Positions 54,766 to 62,960 of a stretch of 64,000 nt of DNA are shown piece after piece (the stretch's first letter is position 1; the number at the start of each line of letters is the position of its first letter). The translations under genes were made by a program, and so were the position numbers. Origin of the DNA: Candidatus Gastranaerophilales bacterium (lineage in GTDB: Bacteria; Cyanobacteriota; Vampirovibrionia; Gastranaerophilales; Gastranaerophilaceae); contig CALUWC010000010.1 in assembly GCA_944324395.1 (NCBI GenBank), positions 25,993 to 89,992 of the forward strand, read 5' to 3'. Below the pieces are notes generated by a model. It did not search any database. It worked only from the letters and a program-made list of their open reading frames with translations, and was not told the DNA's origin.

Positions 54766-56109
54766 ATGGATAAAATAAAACAGCCTTCCGTTGCAGGAAC
54801 TTTTTACACAAACAATGCAACAGAGCTAAAAAAACAAATAGAATCTTTTAAAAAAGAAAGCAGAAACAGCTATGAATATCCAACCCGGGCTGTTATTGTT
54901 CCGCATGCCGGCCTTATTTACTCAGGCAGATTGGCTTATGAAGGTATAAGCCAGCTAGACAAAAATATAAAAAATATTTTTATCTTTGCTCCGGCACACA
55001 GAGTGGGCTTTGACGGAGTTGCACTTTCAAGTTTTGAATACTGGTTAACCCCGCTGGGACAAATTGAAATTAACCAGACAATCAATCAGGAATTAAAAGA
55101 GAAATTTGCTGCCCAATTTATAGATCAGGCATTTGAACCTGAACATTCCATAGAAATTCAGGTTCCGATAATTCAATACGTTTTTGAAAATGTAAAAATT
55201 ATACCTGTACTTGTCGGAAAAACTGATTACACAACAATCAAACAAATTATTGAAACTTATTATCCTGATCCAAATAACGGATTTGTAATTTCATCAGATT
55301 TAAGTCATTTTTTAACAGATGAAAAAGCAAAACAACTTGATATTACAACTGCTCAAATGATTGAATCAGGTAATCTTAATAATTTTAAATTTGAACAGGC
55401 ATGTGGAGCTTTGGGAATAGCAGGACTTGTAACTTTTGCAAATTCCAAAAACTATTCACTTATCCGGATTGATATGAACAATTCAAGTGCAGTAACAGAA
55501 GATAAAACTAATGTTGTAGGCTACGGCTGCTGGTTTTTATATGAAGGGCAAACCAATGAATTTTTAAAGAAATATTATTCAAAATCAATAATTGATATAT
55601 GCAAATATTCAATAAAAGCCCAATTTGAAAAAAATGACGTTCAAATAAAATATCCGCAGGTATTTAATCAAATCGGAGCAAGTTTTGTCACTCTGGAAAA
55701 AAATAACAATCTCAGAGGCTGCATAGGTTCCATAATTGCTCACCGATCACTTATACTCGATATTGTTATGAATGCAAAAAATTCTGCATTTAATGACCCC
55801 AGATTTAATCCCGTCCAAAAGGAAGAAGTTGAACAGCTTAAAATTGCAGTATCAATTCTGTCAGAACCCAAACAAATAAAATTTACGGACGAAAATGACC
55901 TGTTAAATCAGTTGCGTCCAAATATTGACGGAATCATTATAAAAGATGGCAACTATCAAGCTGTTTATTTGCCATCTGTTTGGGAACAGCTGCCTGATAA
56001 AAAAGAATTTCTGAACACACTAAAAATAAAAGCAGGACTAAATCCAAACTATTTTTCAAAAACTTTCGAAGCATACCGCTTTGAAACAGTTTATATAAAA
56101 GAAACTTAA
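54766..56109 (+). CDS. Memo-like protein fused to AMMECR1 domain
   Basis: The ATG at 54766 gives the typical Memo N-terminus (MDKIKQPSVAGTFYTNN). The 447-residue protein has a Memo domain at 1 to about 275 (VPHAGLIYSGRLAYEG, SSDLSHFLTDEKAKQLD with metal ligands) and an AMMECR1 domain at about 290-447 (GASFVTLEKNNNLRGCIGSI, DPRFNPV). The Memo part resembles extradiol-type dioxygenases. Fusion of both subunits supports that the three AmmeMemoRadiSam parts act together. Confidence 0.9.
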   Translation: MDKIKQPSVAGTFYTNNATELKKQIESFKKESRNSYEYPTRAVIVPHAGLIYSGRLAYEGISQLDKNIKNIFIFAPAHRVGFDGVALSSFEYWLTPLGQIEINQTINQELKEKFAAQFIDQAFEPEHSIEIQVPIIQYVFENVKIIPVLVGKTDYTTIKQIIETYYPDPNNGFVISSDLSHFLTDEKAKQLDITTAQMIESGNLNNFKFEQACGALGIAGLVTFANSKNYSLIRIDMNNSSAVTEDKTNVVGYGCWFLYEGQTNEFLKKYYSKSIIDICKYSIKAQFEKNDVQIKYPQVFNQIGASFVTLEKNNNLRGCIGSIIAHRSLILDIVMNAKNSAFNDPRFNPVQKEEVEQLKIAVSILSEPKQIKFTDENDLLNQLRPNIDGIIIKDGNYQAVYLPSVWEQLPDKKEFLNTLKIKAGLNPNYFSKTFEAYRFETVYIKET

Positions 56110-56128
56110 GTTTTAATAACCACAAGGT

Positions 56129-57433
56129 TTAATCCAAAATGTTTTCACTCTTCAATTGTGCAAATTTTTCTGCCATAGTCGGGTTATTTCTCGTCAAACG
56201 TTTAATACTTAAATCTTCAGCTTTATTGTTTGCCAGCCGCAAATTATTCTCTGAAGATAACAGTGCCTCTTTTGTTTTTTGTAAATGGTCAATGGTTTTA
56301 TCAATTTCCTCAATAGCAGTTCTGAATTTACGGCTCGCGAGTTCGTAATTTCGTGAAAATTTTTCTTTAAACTCGTTCATTTCCGCTTCAAAATTTGAAA
56401 TATCAATATTCTGGTTTTTTATAACTGCAAGTTCCTGTTTATACTGCAGAGAATGTAATGCAGCATTTCTTAATAATGTAATCATCGGAATAAAAAACTG
56501 AGGACGAATTACATACATTTTAGGGAATCTATGCGAAACATCTACTATACCTGAATTATACAATTCGTTGTCAGGTTCCAGAAGCGACACCAGAACTGCA
56601 TATTCACAATTTTTTTCTCTGCGGTCTTTATCCAGTTCTTTCAAAAAATCCTCGTTTTTCTTTTTGGTAGCAGTTTCGTCCATTTCATTTTTCATTTCAA
56701 ACATAATAGAAATAAACTCCACACCGTTTTCATCGGATTCTTTGAATATATAATCGCCTTTGCTTCCGGATTTTGCATCATTATCTTTTTCAAAATACGC
56801 TCTTTGAAATCCTGTTGCTCTTAATCTATTAAACTCAATTTCGCAATGCTGTTCAAGAGTTTCTCCAACCATTTTTGTTGACAGTTTCGCTTTAAAATCC
56901 TTGTAATGTGCGATTTCTTCGTCTTTGAATTTCAATTTTTCTTCATACTGTTCTTTTAAAGATTGCTCTTTTAACTGACTTTCTTTTTCGCTTGTTTCAA
57001 TTTGCCCGCTTAATTTAATAATTTGATTTTCTTTTTCTGCCAAAATTTTATCTTTTTCATTAATAATCTTATTTACAGCAAGTTCTTTATCTTTTTCACA
57101 AGTTTCTATTGTAACTTTGAGCTGTTGGATTTCTTTATCCTTTTCTGCAGCAATTTCAGTTACGGCAAGTTTTTTAGAATTATTTTCAGCATCAAGTTTT
57201 GATAACAAATCAGCTATCTGCAAATCTTTTTTATTCAAAATATCACTAAATTGCCCTTCTGTTTCAGCTTTAGCAAGCTTAACAGCAGTATTCTTTTCTG
57301 CTTCAAACTGATTTTCCCGAAGAGTAATTTCTTTTTCAAACTCTTTATCCCTTACCTGCTTCAGAATAGCAGCATAACCTGATTCATCAACTTGAAACAC
57401 CTCGCCGCATTTTGGACATCTAATTTCCTGCAT
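56129..57433 (-). CDS. DUF2130-family protein with zinc ribbon and coiled coil
   Basis: This 434-residue protein starts with a zinc-binding [15 protein letters not shown], followed by a long coiled coil (about residues 25-180) and a C-terminal DUF2130 domain ([31 protein letters not shown]..-like restriction-endonuclease-like core, then [18 protein letters not shown]). DUF2130 is predicted to be nuclease-related. It stands alone; the biological role is unclear. Confidence 0.82.
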   Translation of the reverse strand: MQEIRCPKCGEVFQVDESGYAAILKQVRDKEFEKEITLRENQFEAEKNTAVKLAKAETEGQFSDILNKKDLQIADLLSKLDAENNSKKLAVTEIAAEKDKEIQQLKVTIETCEKDKELAVNKIINEKDKILAEKENQIIKLSGQIETSEKESQLKEQSLKEQYEEKLKFKDEEIAHYKDFKAKLSTKMVGETLEQHCEIEFNRLRATGFQRAYFEKDNDAKSGSKGDYIFKESDENGVEFISIMFEMKNEMDETATKKKNEDFLKELDKDRREKNCEYAVLVSLLEPDNELYNSGIVDVSHRFPKMYVIRPQFFIPMITLLRNAALHSLQYKQELAVIKNQNIDISNFEAEMNEFKEKFSRNYELASRKFRTAIEEIDKTIDHLQKTKEALLSSENNLRLANNKAEDLSIKRLTRNNPTMAEKFAQLKSENILD

Positions 57434-57539
57434 TCCCCGCTCCTTTTATCTATAGAATTATTATATAATAATTCAAAAATAATCGTCGCACAACAAAAAC
57501 GAGATAATAAAATATACCGTTTTTTAATTTATAATCAAT

Positions 57540-58160
57540 TTACCATTTTCCGATATGTATTTTTTGTTTTGTAACACATTCTACCTGCTCAATAACAGTT
57601 GTATTATCTGCCGGATATCCGATTCCAATATAACAAGGAAGTAAATAATCGACAGGTGCTTCTACAGCTTTTGCAACATTTGAACCCTCTTCCCCAACTG
57701 GAATTCTCATAGAACACCCTAAACCTTCGGCAGTCGAAGCTAAAAATATATTTTCAATTACACACCATATAGAAGAAATAGGGTTTAAAGAGCTGACAGA
57801 AGATGGTTTTAAAACACCTGAATTAGATTTAAAAAACGGTAAAATAACATGCGAAGCATTTATTAACATTGAGTATTGTCTTGGCATAGCATAAGCATAC
57901 ATTTTTTGCTGGGGTGTACCGTTGACAAGAGTTTTCCTTAAAATTTCTAATGTAGGCTCAATCCCCTGCTTTACAAATTGAAGGGCATTTTCCTTATCTG
58001 CAGTACTTTGTAGAACAACAAATTCCCAATTTCTCAAATGATCATGAGTCGGAGCTTGTATACCTGCATTTATAATTTTTTCTATAACTTCATCAGGTAC
58101 AATTTTATCTTTAAACTCCCTGACAACCCTCCTTTTTGATATTGCATCATATAAATCCAT
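57540..58160 (-). CDS. Nitroreductase-family flavoprotein
   Basis: Start at ATG 58160, where GGAGG lies upstream; a longer frame overlaps the MATE gene. The 206-residue FMN-binding oxidoreductase has DLYDAISKRRVVREFKDK (FMN phosphate binding), QAPTHDHLRNWEFVVLQ and the C-terminal PVDYLLPCYIGIGYPA. It reduces nitro compounds or flavins with NAD(P)H. Substrate unknown. It is 88 bases downstream of the MATE gene. Confidence 0.88.
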   Translation of the reverse strand: MDLYDAISKRRVVREFKDKIVPDEVIEKIINAGIQAPTHDHLRNWEFVVLQSTADKENALQFVKQGIEPTLEILRKTLVNGTPQQKMYAYAMPRQYSMLINASHVILPFFKSNSGVLKPSSVSSLNPISSIWCVIENIFLASTAEGLGCSMRIPVGEEGSNVAKAVEAPVDYLLPCYIGIGYPADNTTVIEQVECVTKQKIHIGKW

Positions 58161-58248
58161 TAACCTATTGCCTCCGTAAAATAATATATTCAATATAAAA
58201 TATAAACATAAAAATAACTTATCACGAATAAAAAATATTATACAATAT

Positions 58249-59619
58249 TTACGATACTTGAGTCCTAAATTTTTTATCAATTTTTCTTATATTTATTAAA
58301 TAACCTAAAGCAACTATAATAGATGCTGATATCCAGGCGATTGGCCCGGAATAAAAAATTCCAAAATAACTATATTTTACTGCCAGATATCCTGCTGAAT
58401 ATGCCCTTACCATAAGTTCTGCACAAGACGAAGTTAATGGAATCAAAGGTCTTCCCATGCCCTGCAATGCATTTCTGTATATAAATATCTGACCTAAGAA
58501 GAAATAAAATAATGTACTTATCCACAAATAATCATGTGCAATTTTGATAACTTGAGGATTAACATCGCCAATGAATATTTGAACAATATGACTTCCCCAG
58601 TATCTCATAACAAATGCCATAACTATACTCAGGACAATATTTATTACAGAACCTCTTTTAACTCCCTGCTTAATTCTTTTAATTTTTTCGGCACCAAAAT
58701 TTTGAGCAACAAAAGCTGCTAATGCTATTCCAAATGAAATCATAGGCATTGTTGCAATCTGCTCAATTCTTAATGCGGCAGTGAAAGCCGCAATAACATT
58801 TGCCCCGAACGAATTACAAACACTTTGAATAATTAAAATTCCGATACCTAGCACCGAAAATTGCACAGCCATCGGAATTCCAACGGCTAAATGTTCCTTT
58901 GCAAATTGTTTATCATCTTTGTTATGTATAAAATCAAAAATCCATTCTTCTTTTTTCGTATGCAAAATCGGAAATTTAAATTTAATGTAAAAAATACATA
59001 ATAATGCCGAAAAACCTTGAGATAAAACAACGGCAACCGCAGATCCGGGAACTCCCCAATGAAATTTTAAAATAAAAAGAAGTGCAAGGAATACATTCAA
59101 AACAGAAGCAAAAATCAAAAAATACAAAGGAGTTTTGCTATCGCCCAGTGCTCTCACTATACTTGCAAGAAGATTATAAAAATTTACCGTCACAAGTCCC
59201 CAAATACATATTTGAATATACCAGAACGCATTATGCATGATTTCAGGAGGAACATTCATCATAAATAGAACAGGTTTCATCAAAAAAGAAAAAATAACAG
59301 TGAAAAATGCAGTAAATGCAGTACTCAAAATAGTTGATATAGTAACAGATCTTCTAACTCCTGCATAATCCTGAGCACCAAAACGTTGCCCTGTAATAAC
59401 TGCAAATCCGTTATTCATTCCTATAACAGCAAAAAGAATCAATGCAAATAACGGTGCAACTGCACCAACAGCAGCCAAAGCATTAACCCCCAAAGTTCTG
59501 CCGACAATTACAATATCAGCAATATTGTATAATTGCTGAAAAATATTACCTATTAAAAGCGGAATAGAAAATAAAATTATAACCTTTAGCGGCTCATCAT
59601 CTGTTAAATCTTTAATCAT
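58249..59619 (-). CDS. MATE-family multidrug efflux transporter
   Basis: Start at ATG 59619 (MIKDLTDDEPLKVIILFSIPL), the normal N-terminus of this family. The 456-residue protein has twelve hydrophobic helices and the NIFQQLYNIADIVIVGRTLGVNALAAVG signature at the end of the first helix. It exports drugs by sodium or proton antiport. Length fits MATE. It may form an operon with the nitroreductase. Confidence 0.92.
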   Translation of the reverse strand: MIKDLTDDEPLKVIILFSIPLLIGNIFQQLYNIADIVIVGRTLGVNALAAVGAVAPLFALILFAVIGMNNGFAVITGQRFGAQDYAGVRRSVTISTILSTAFTAFFTVIFSFLMKPVLFMMNVPPEIMHNAFWYIQICIWGLVTVNFYNLLASIVRALGDSKTPLYFLIFASVLNVFLALLFILKFHWGVPGSAVAVVLSQGFSALLCIFYIKFKFPILHTKKEEWIFDFIHNKDDKQFAKEHLAVGIPMAVQFSVLGIGILIIQSVCNSFGANVIAAFTAALRIEQIATMPMISFGIALAAFVAQNFGAEKIKRIKQGVKRGSVINIVLSIVMAFVMRYWGSHIVQIFIGDVNPQVIKIAHDYLWISTLFYFFLGQIFIYRNALQGMGRPLIPLTSSCAELMVRAYSAGYLAVKYSYFGIFYSGPIAWISASIIVALGYLINIRKIDKKFRTQVS

Positions 59620-59724
59620 AATAATTATTATATAGCAAAAAATACTTGAAAAAATTTTTTCTTCATGCAAGAATTAGTATATGCGGTAGAAATACAGCAG
59701 AAAATCAATAGAAAGAAGGGTTAT

Positions 59725-59801
59725 GGCAAGGTAGCTCAGCTGGCTAGAGCGTTCGGCTCATACCCGAGAGGTCGAGAGTTCGAGTCTCTCCCTTGCTACC
59801 A
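59725..59801 (+). tRNA. tRNA-Met (anticodon CAT)
   Basis: A 77-nt cloverleaf with acceptor stem GGCAAGG / CCTTGCT, anticodon loop CTCATAC, T-arm GAGAGTTCGAGTCTCTC and encoded CCA. The base pair at the top of the acceptor stem argues against initiator tRNA; an isoleucine type with modified CAT cannot be excluded. Confidence 0.92.
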
Positions 59802-59804
59802 TTT

Positions 59805-59831
59805 AAGAGGGTTTAAATACCCTCTTTTTTA
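59805..59831 (+). terminator. Intrinsic terminator after tRNA-Met
   Basis: aagaggg-tttaaata-ccctctt is a 7-bp stem followed by TTTTT, directly after the tRNA gene. Confidence 0.8.
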
Positions 59832-59855
59832 ATTGTATTTATTTGTTATAGTTTT

Positions 59856-61049
59856 TGTCCAGTGTATTTGTATTTTAATGTCCAGTTTGTTGTAAACAAA
59901 ATAAAACGTCAATTGGACATATTAATAAACCTGATAATTTATTAAAATTAAAACAAAAATATTTATTTAATTTTTCAAATATTAGTCATCTGCCTAATAT
60001 CCATTCGGGTATGTTTGTATATATTATATCGGTATGAAAGGAGAAATACAAAACGCTGCACCTGAAGCGTCAATTTTAACTGCACGTGAAATTGAATATT
60101 TATCTCTTGTAGCAATGGGTTTTAAAAATATTGAAATAGCAGATATATTATCTGTCACAAACAGTACAGTTAAGAAAACATTAGAAAATATTTTCTCAAA
60201 ACTCAATGCAAAAAATAGAACCTATGCTGTTACAACTGCATTTGTACATAGAGTAATTACGTCACAAAAATTATCAGAAATCTTTCTGAGGTATAAGAAC
60301 TCTATTGAGAAAATAAGCTTAGTAGCGGTTAACAGTTGGTTTGATGAAAAATAATTGTGTAAAAGAATACATGGTTTAATTATTTTCGGCAAAATAAAGT
60401 TATTTAAAGAACTTGCCTCTATCTCAAATGCCGTTTACATTCCAGCCCCTGTTCCCCTATTCTTATTGACCTATTAATTTATAAAAAACAAGCGTTGAAC
60501 TTATTAAATATAGTGAAAATCTGTTCGAACTCCTGAAAATGTCCGCCACGACTTATTCTCGGTTAAATAATGCCAAAAAACGGGAATTATTAAAAATTCT
60601 GTGTTCGAACTTTTTATATGACGGTGAAAACGTAGTTATTAAGGTTTAATGAGACATTTGAGTTGTCGAATAATAGCCTTAATTAGGCAGTATGTTTGAA
60701 TATTAGCGGTATTTTTTAAATTGACTGTGATTACTCAAATTGGTCTTTTGCTACTCTTTTTGTCTCTCAAAATCCAACAAAAATTAAATAAATTGCCTGA
60801 AACTTAAGCACTGATAGGATTATGGTTTTTCGGACACTTTTGAAATCTGTTTTTGAGATGTTTAATAGCCGTGTTTGGCTTGGTGTTTGAGTTGTACCCG
60901 CTTCCCCAAGTCTGAGAGTCGGGGTTTTGAAAAGTCCGAAATGTCCGGTTATTAGGACTAAAATGTCCGGTATTTTTCCATAAAATTTTATAAAATTGCC
61001 GAGTTTCCCTATTATATTTGAATTACAGCCATGTACAAAAAGCGGACAT
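59856..61049. repeat. Cluster of eight TGTCC(A/G) sites in a mostly non-coding stretch
   Basis: The six-base motif TGTCCA/TGTCCG occurs at 59856, 59879, 59914 (reverse), 60540, 60831 (reverse), 60942, 60964 and 61043 (reverse), often preceded by AA(A)A. The longest matches share aaAATGTCCGgt/AATGTCCAG. They lie between the tRNA and the HEPN gene, in front of the transposase. The region 60355-61612 contains no gene. Repeated sites like this at one side of a transposase could be element-end binding sites. Confidence 0.45.
60034..60354 (+). CDS. LuxR-type (GerE) HTH protein, stand-alone
   Basis: This 106-residue protein has the LuxR HTH (LTAREIEYLSLVAMGFKNIEIADILSVTNSTVKKTLENIFSKLNAKNR) and a short helical tail. 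It lacks a receiver or ligand-binding domain, so it is a bare DNA-binding unit. The ribosome-like AAAGGAG lies just after its ATG, so translation initiation is unclear. It lies inside the probable left end of the transposable element. Confidence 0.72.
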   Translation: MKGEIQNAAPEASILTAREIEYLSLVAMGFKNIEIADILSVTNSTVKKTLENIFSKLNAKNRTYAVTTAFVHRVITSQKLSEIFLRYKNSIEKISLVAVNSWFDEK

Positions 61050-61612
61050 TTTTTACAATTTGCTATTCAAAAATTATACTAAACTCGGAAGAGTCCCGTA
61101 AATTGCGCCTTTTAGAATTTTAATTATTTTGCATAATTCTATGATATTTACCCCTAAGTCGGAAGTTGGATTTTGCGTAGGCTGAAGTGAGCGAAAGCGA
61201 ACGAAACGTCGAAGTAACACGGAGTATAGCGAATGTAATTTTGCAAAGCAAAATAAAATGAGCGACTACGGAGTGTTAAGCAATAATCCAATTCAATTTA
61301 GTGGGAAATCGCTTCCCTGACTTTATTTTATAAATATTTTATCGAAATAAATTCCAAAACTTATAAAGGAGTTTTCTAAAACTAAGTGTAAAAAATAACG
61401 GATTAATTTTACCCCTTAAAGCAGGAAGCAGAATTGAGAGAAAATGGTAGATTTTTGCTAAATTCTAATTTCAAACTGTATTCAAATTGGGTTTTAAAGT
61501 AGTTTTTTAGGTATTTTATAAAATTTTCTGCTTAAGATTCAGATATAATCAGACACAAAACAACACATTTCCCATCATTAGTGAGCATTATGATAAAAAA
61601 CAATAAAATGCT
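60355..61612. other. 1.26 kb gap without a gene, left part of mobile element
   Basis: No open reading frame here has a start, a ribosome site and protein-like composition. The stretch contains several of the TGTCC sites, a small region at about 61164-61285 rich in gcgaa/cggag motifs (gaagtgagcgaaagcgaacgaaacg..., then gagcgactacggag), and the left copy of the 24-bp direct repeat (61550-61573). Confidence 0.6.
61550..61573 (+). repeat. 24-bp direct repeat, left copy
   Basis: cagacacaaaacaacacatttccc at 61550-61573 matches 62866-62889 with two mismatches (both C to T), in the same orientation. The two copies flank the HEPN gene. Confidence 0.6.
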
Positions 61613-62833
61613 TTAAGCAAATTTTTTATCTTCAACTAAATTATATAATTCATTTATTTTATCAAAACCGTCTTGTTTTATGATATTAAGCATAGAGTAT
61701 ATTCCTAATTTTACGAAATTAAAAAATTCAATATAGTCATTAGATTTTATTTTGGACGAGGAGCCTCCGCTGTGAACAATTGAAGAACGCATTCCGTAAA
61801 ACTGCTTCAATTTTTTATATGTTTTGATACGTTTTTCTTTCTCTTTAGTAATAATAAATGAAAGCGTTTCTGCTAAATTTGTGGTTATTGAAGGTTGTAT
61901 GAAATAGCCTTTCTCTTGTCTGGATAATAGGCATTCCAATGATATTGCAACTTGTAAAAAGCTATCTTCTAAATCTTTTGTCTGTATAGATTTTCCTAAC
62001 CATAATGCTGCTTTATATATTTTTTGTTTTAATTCGTTATTATGGTCTACTAATAATTCAAATAAATTTTGATGTTCATTCGTAAAATTTGACAATAATG
62101 TAATTTGATTTCCTAAAAAGGAACTTCTTGATGCTGAAATAGAAGAGTTTATTATATTATATTCATTATCTAATAAATGGTATTGCATACTATTATGACT
62201 AAAATTTGTTGTTAAAGATTGTGCAAAATTTCTATCGCCAAGAGCAACACTAATAAATTTTATAATTTCTGAGCTTTTTTCCTCAATTATAGATTCAATA
62301 GCATTGCTATCATTAATATATAATTCTACATCTTTTAAGATTAAAATTAACTGTCTTGCATTATCAGGATTTATATTATTTTGTTCATTTAATCTAGGAA
62401 GTAATAATGGATGAGGGTGCATATTAAGAAAATTTTGAGGGTTATGCAATTCAAAGGATGGTAATATAATTTGCTTAATACCCTCTTCTAATCCAATATT
62501 ATATAAATTTATTAAAACATTGTATTTAGTCATATTTATATCCTCAAATATTTTTAATAAATCGCTTTCATTAATAATTTTAGATTTATTAAAATTATCT
62601 AATAAAAATTTTTTAATTGTTTCTGTAACAAATTTAGGACTAAATTGTCTTATTTTGTTATTATATTTTTCCATAAAATAGCAATAGTAATTGTACAAAA
62701 TTTCTTGTGGAACAACAACTATGCCCTGATCTTGAAATGAAAAACCTATTGGCTCATTAGCATTCGGTATATTTTCTTTGACAACACAAGCATTATTTAA
62801 TAATAGTTGAATATCTATAGTTATTTTATTCAT
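61613..62833 (-). CDS. Apea-like HEPN-domain protein, putative RNase (defence cargo)
   Basis: Start taken at ATG 62833 (MNKITIDIQLLLNN); a longer frame would start with low-complexity hydrophobic residues. The 406-residue protein ends with an Apea-type HEPN domain: DSFLQVAISLECLLSRQ, then YKKLKQFYGMRSSIVHSGG with the RNase-type R-x4-H motif (RSSIVH). HEPN proteins of this type are metal-independent RNases, often in antiphage or stress systems. It is flanked by a 24-bp direct repeat and divergent to a transposase, suggesting defence cargo. The N-terminal 250 residues match nothing I know. Confidence 0.68.
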   Translation of the reverse strand: MNKITIDIQLLLNNACVVKENIPNANEPIGFSFQDQGIVVVPQEILYNYYCYFMEKYNNKIRQFSPKFVTETIKKFLLDNFNKSKIINESDLLKIFEDINMTKYNVLINLYNIGLEEGIKQIILPSFELHNPQNFLNMHPHPLLLPRLNEQNNINPDNARQLILILKDVELYINDSNAIESIIEEKSSEIIKFISVALGDRNFAQSLTTNFSHNSMQYHLLDNEYNIINSSISASRSSFLGNQITLLSNFTNEHQNLFELLVDHNNELKQKIYKAALWLGKSIQTKDLEDSFLQVAISLECLLSRQEKGYFIQPSITTNLAETLSFIITKEKEKRIKTYKKLKQFYGMRSSIVHSGGSSSKIKSNDYIEFFNFVKLGIYSMLNIIKQDGFDKINELYNLVEDKKFA

Positions 62834-62865
62834 AACAATAATAATTATATATAAAAAATAATATT

Positions 62866-62889
62866 CAGACATAAAACAATACATTTCCC
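62866..62889 (+). repeat. 24-bp direct repeat, right copy
   Basis: cagacataaaacaatacatttccc; see the copy at 61550. It lies in the divergent region between the HEPN gene and the transposase, so it may also be a regulator or transposase binding site. Confidence 0.6.
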
Positions 62890-62960
62890 CCTGAAACACT
62901 TCCAATTTGAGAGAAACCAGTCTAACATACAGTAGCTGTAATAATAAATAAGGATATGGT

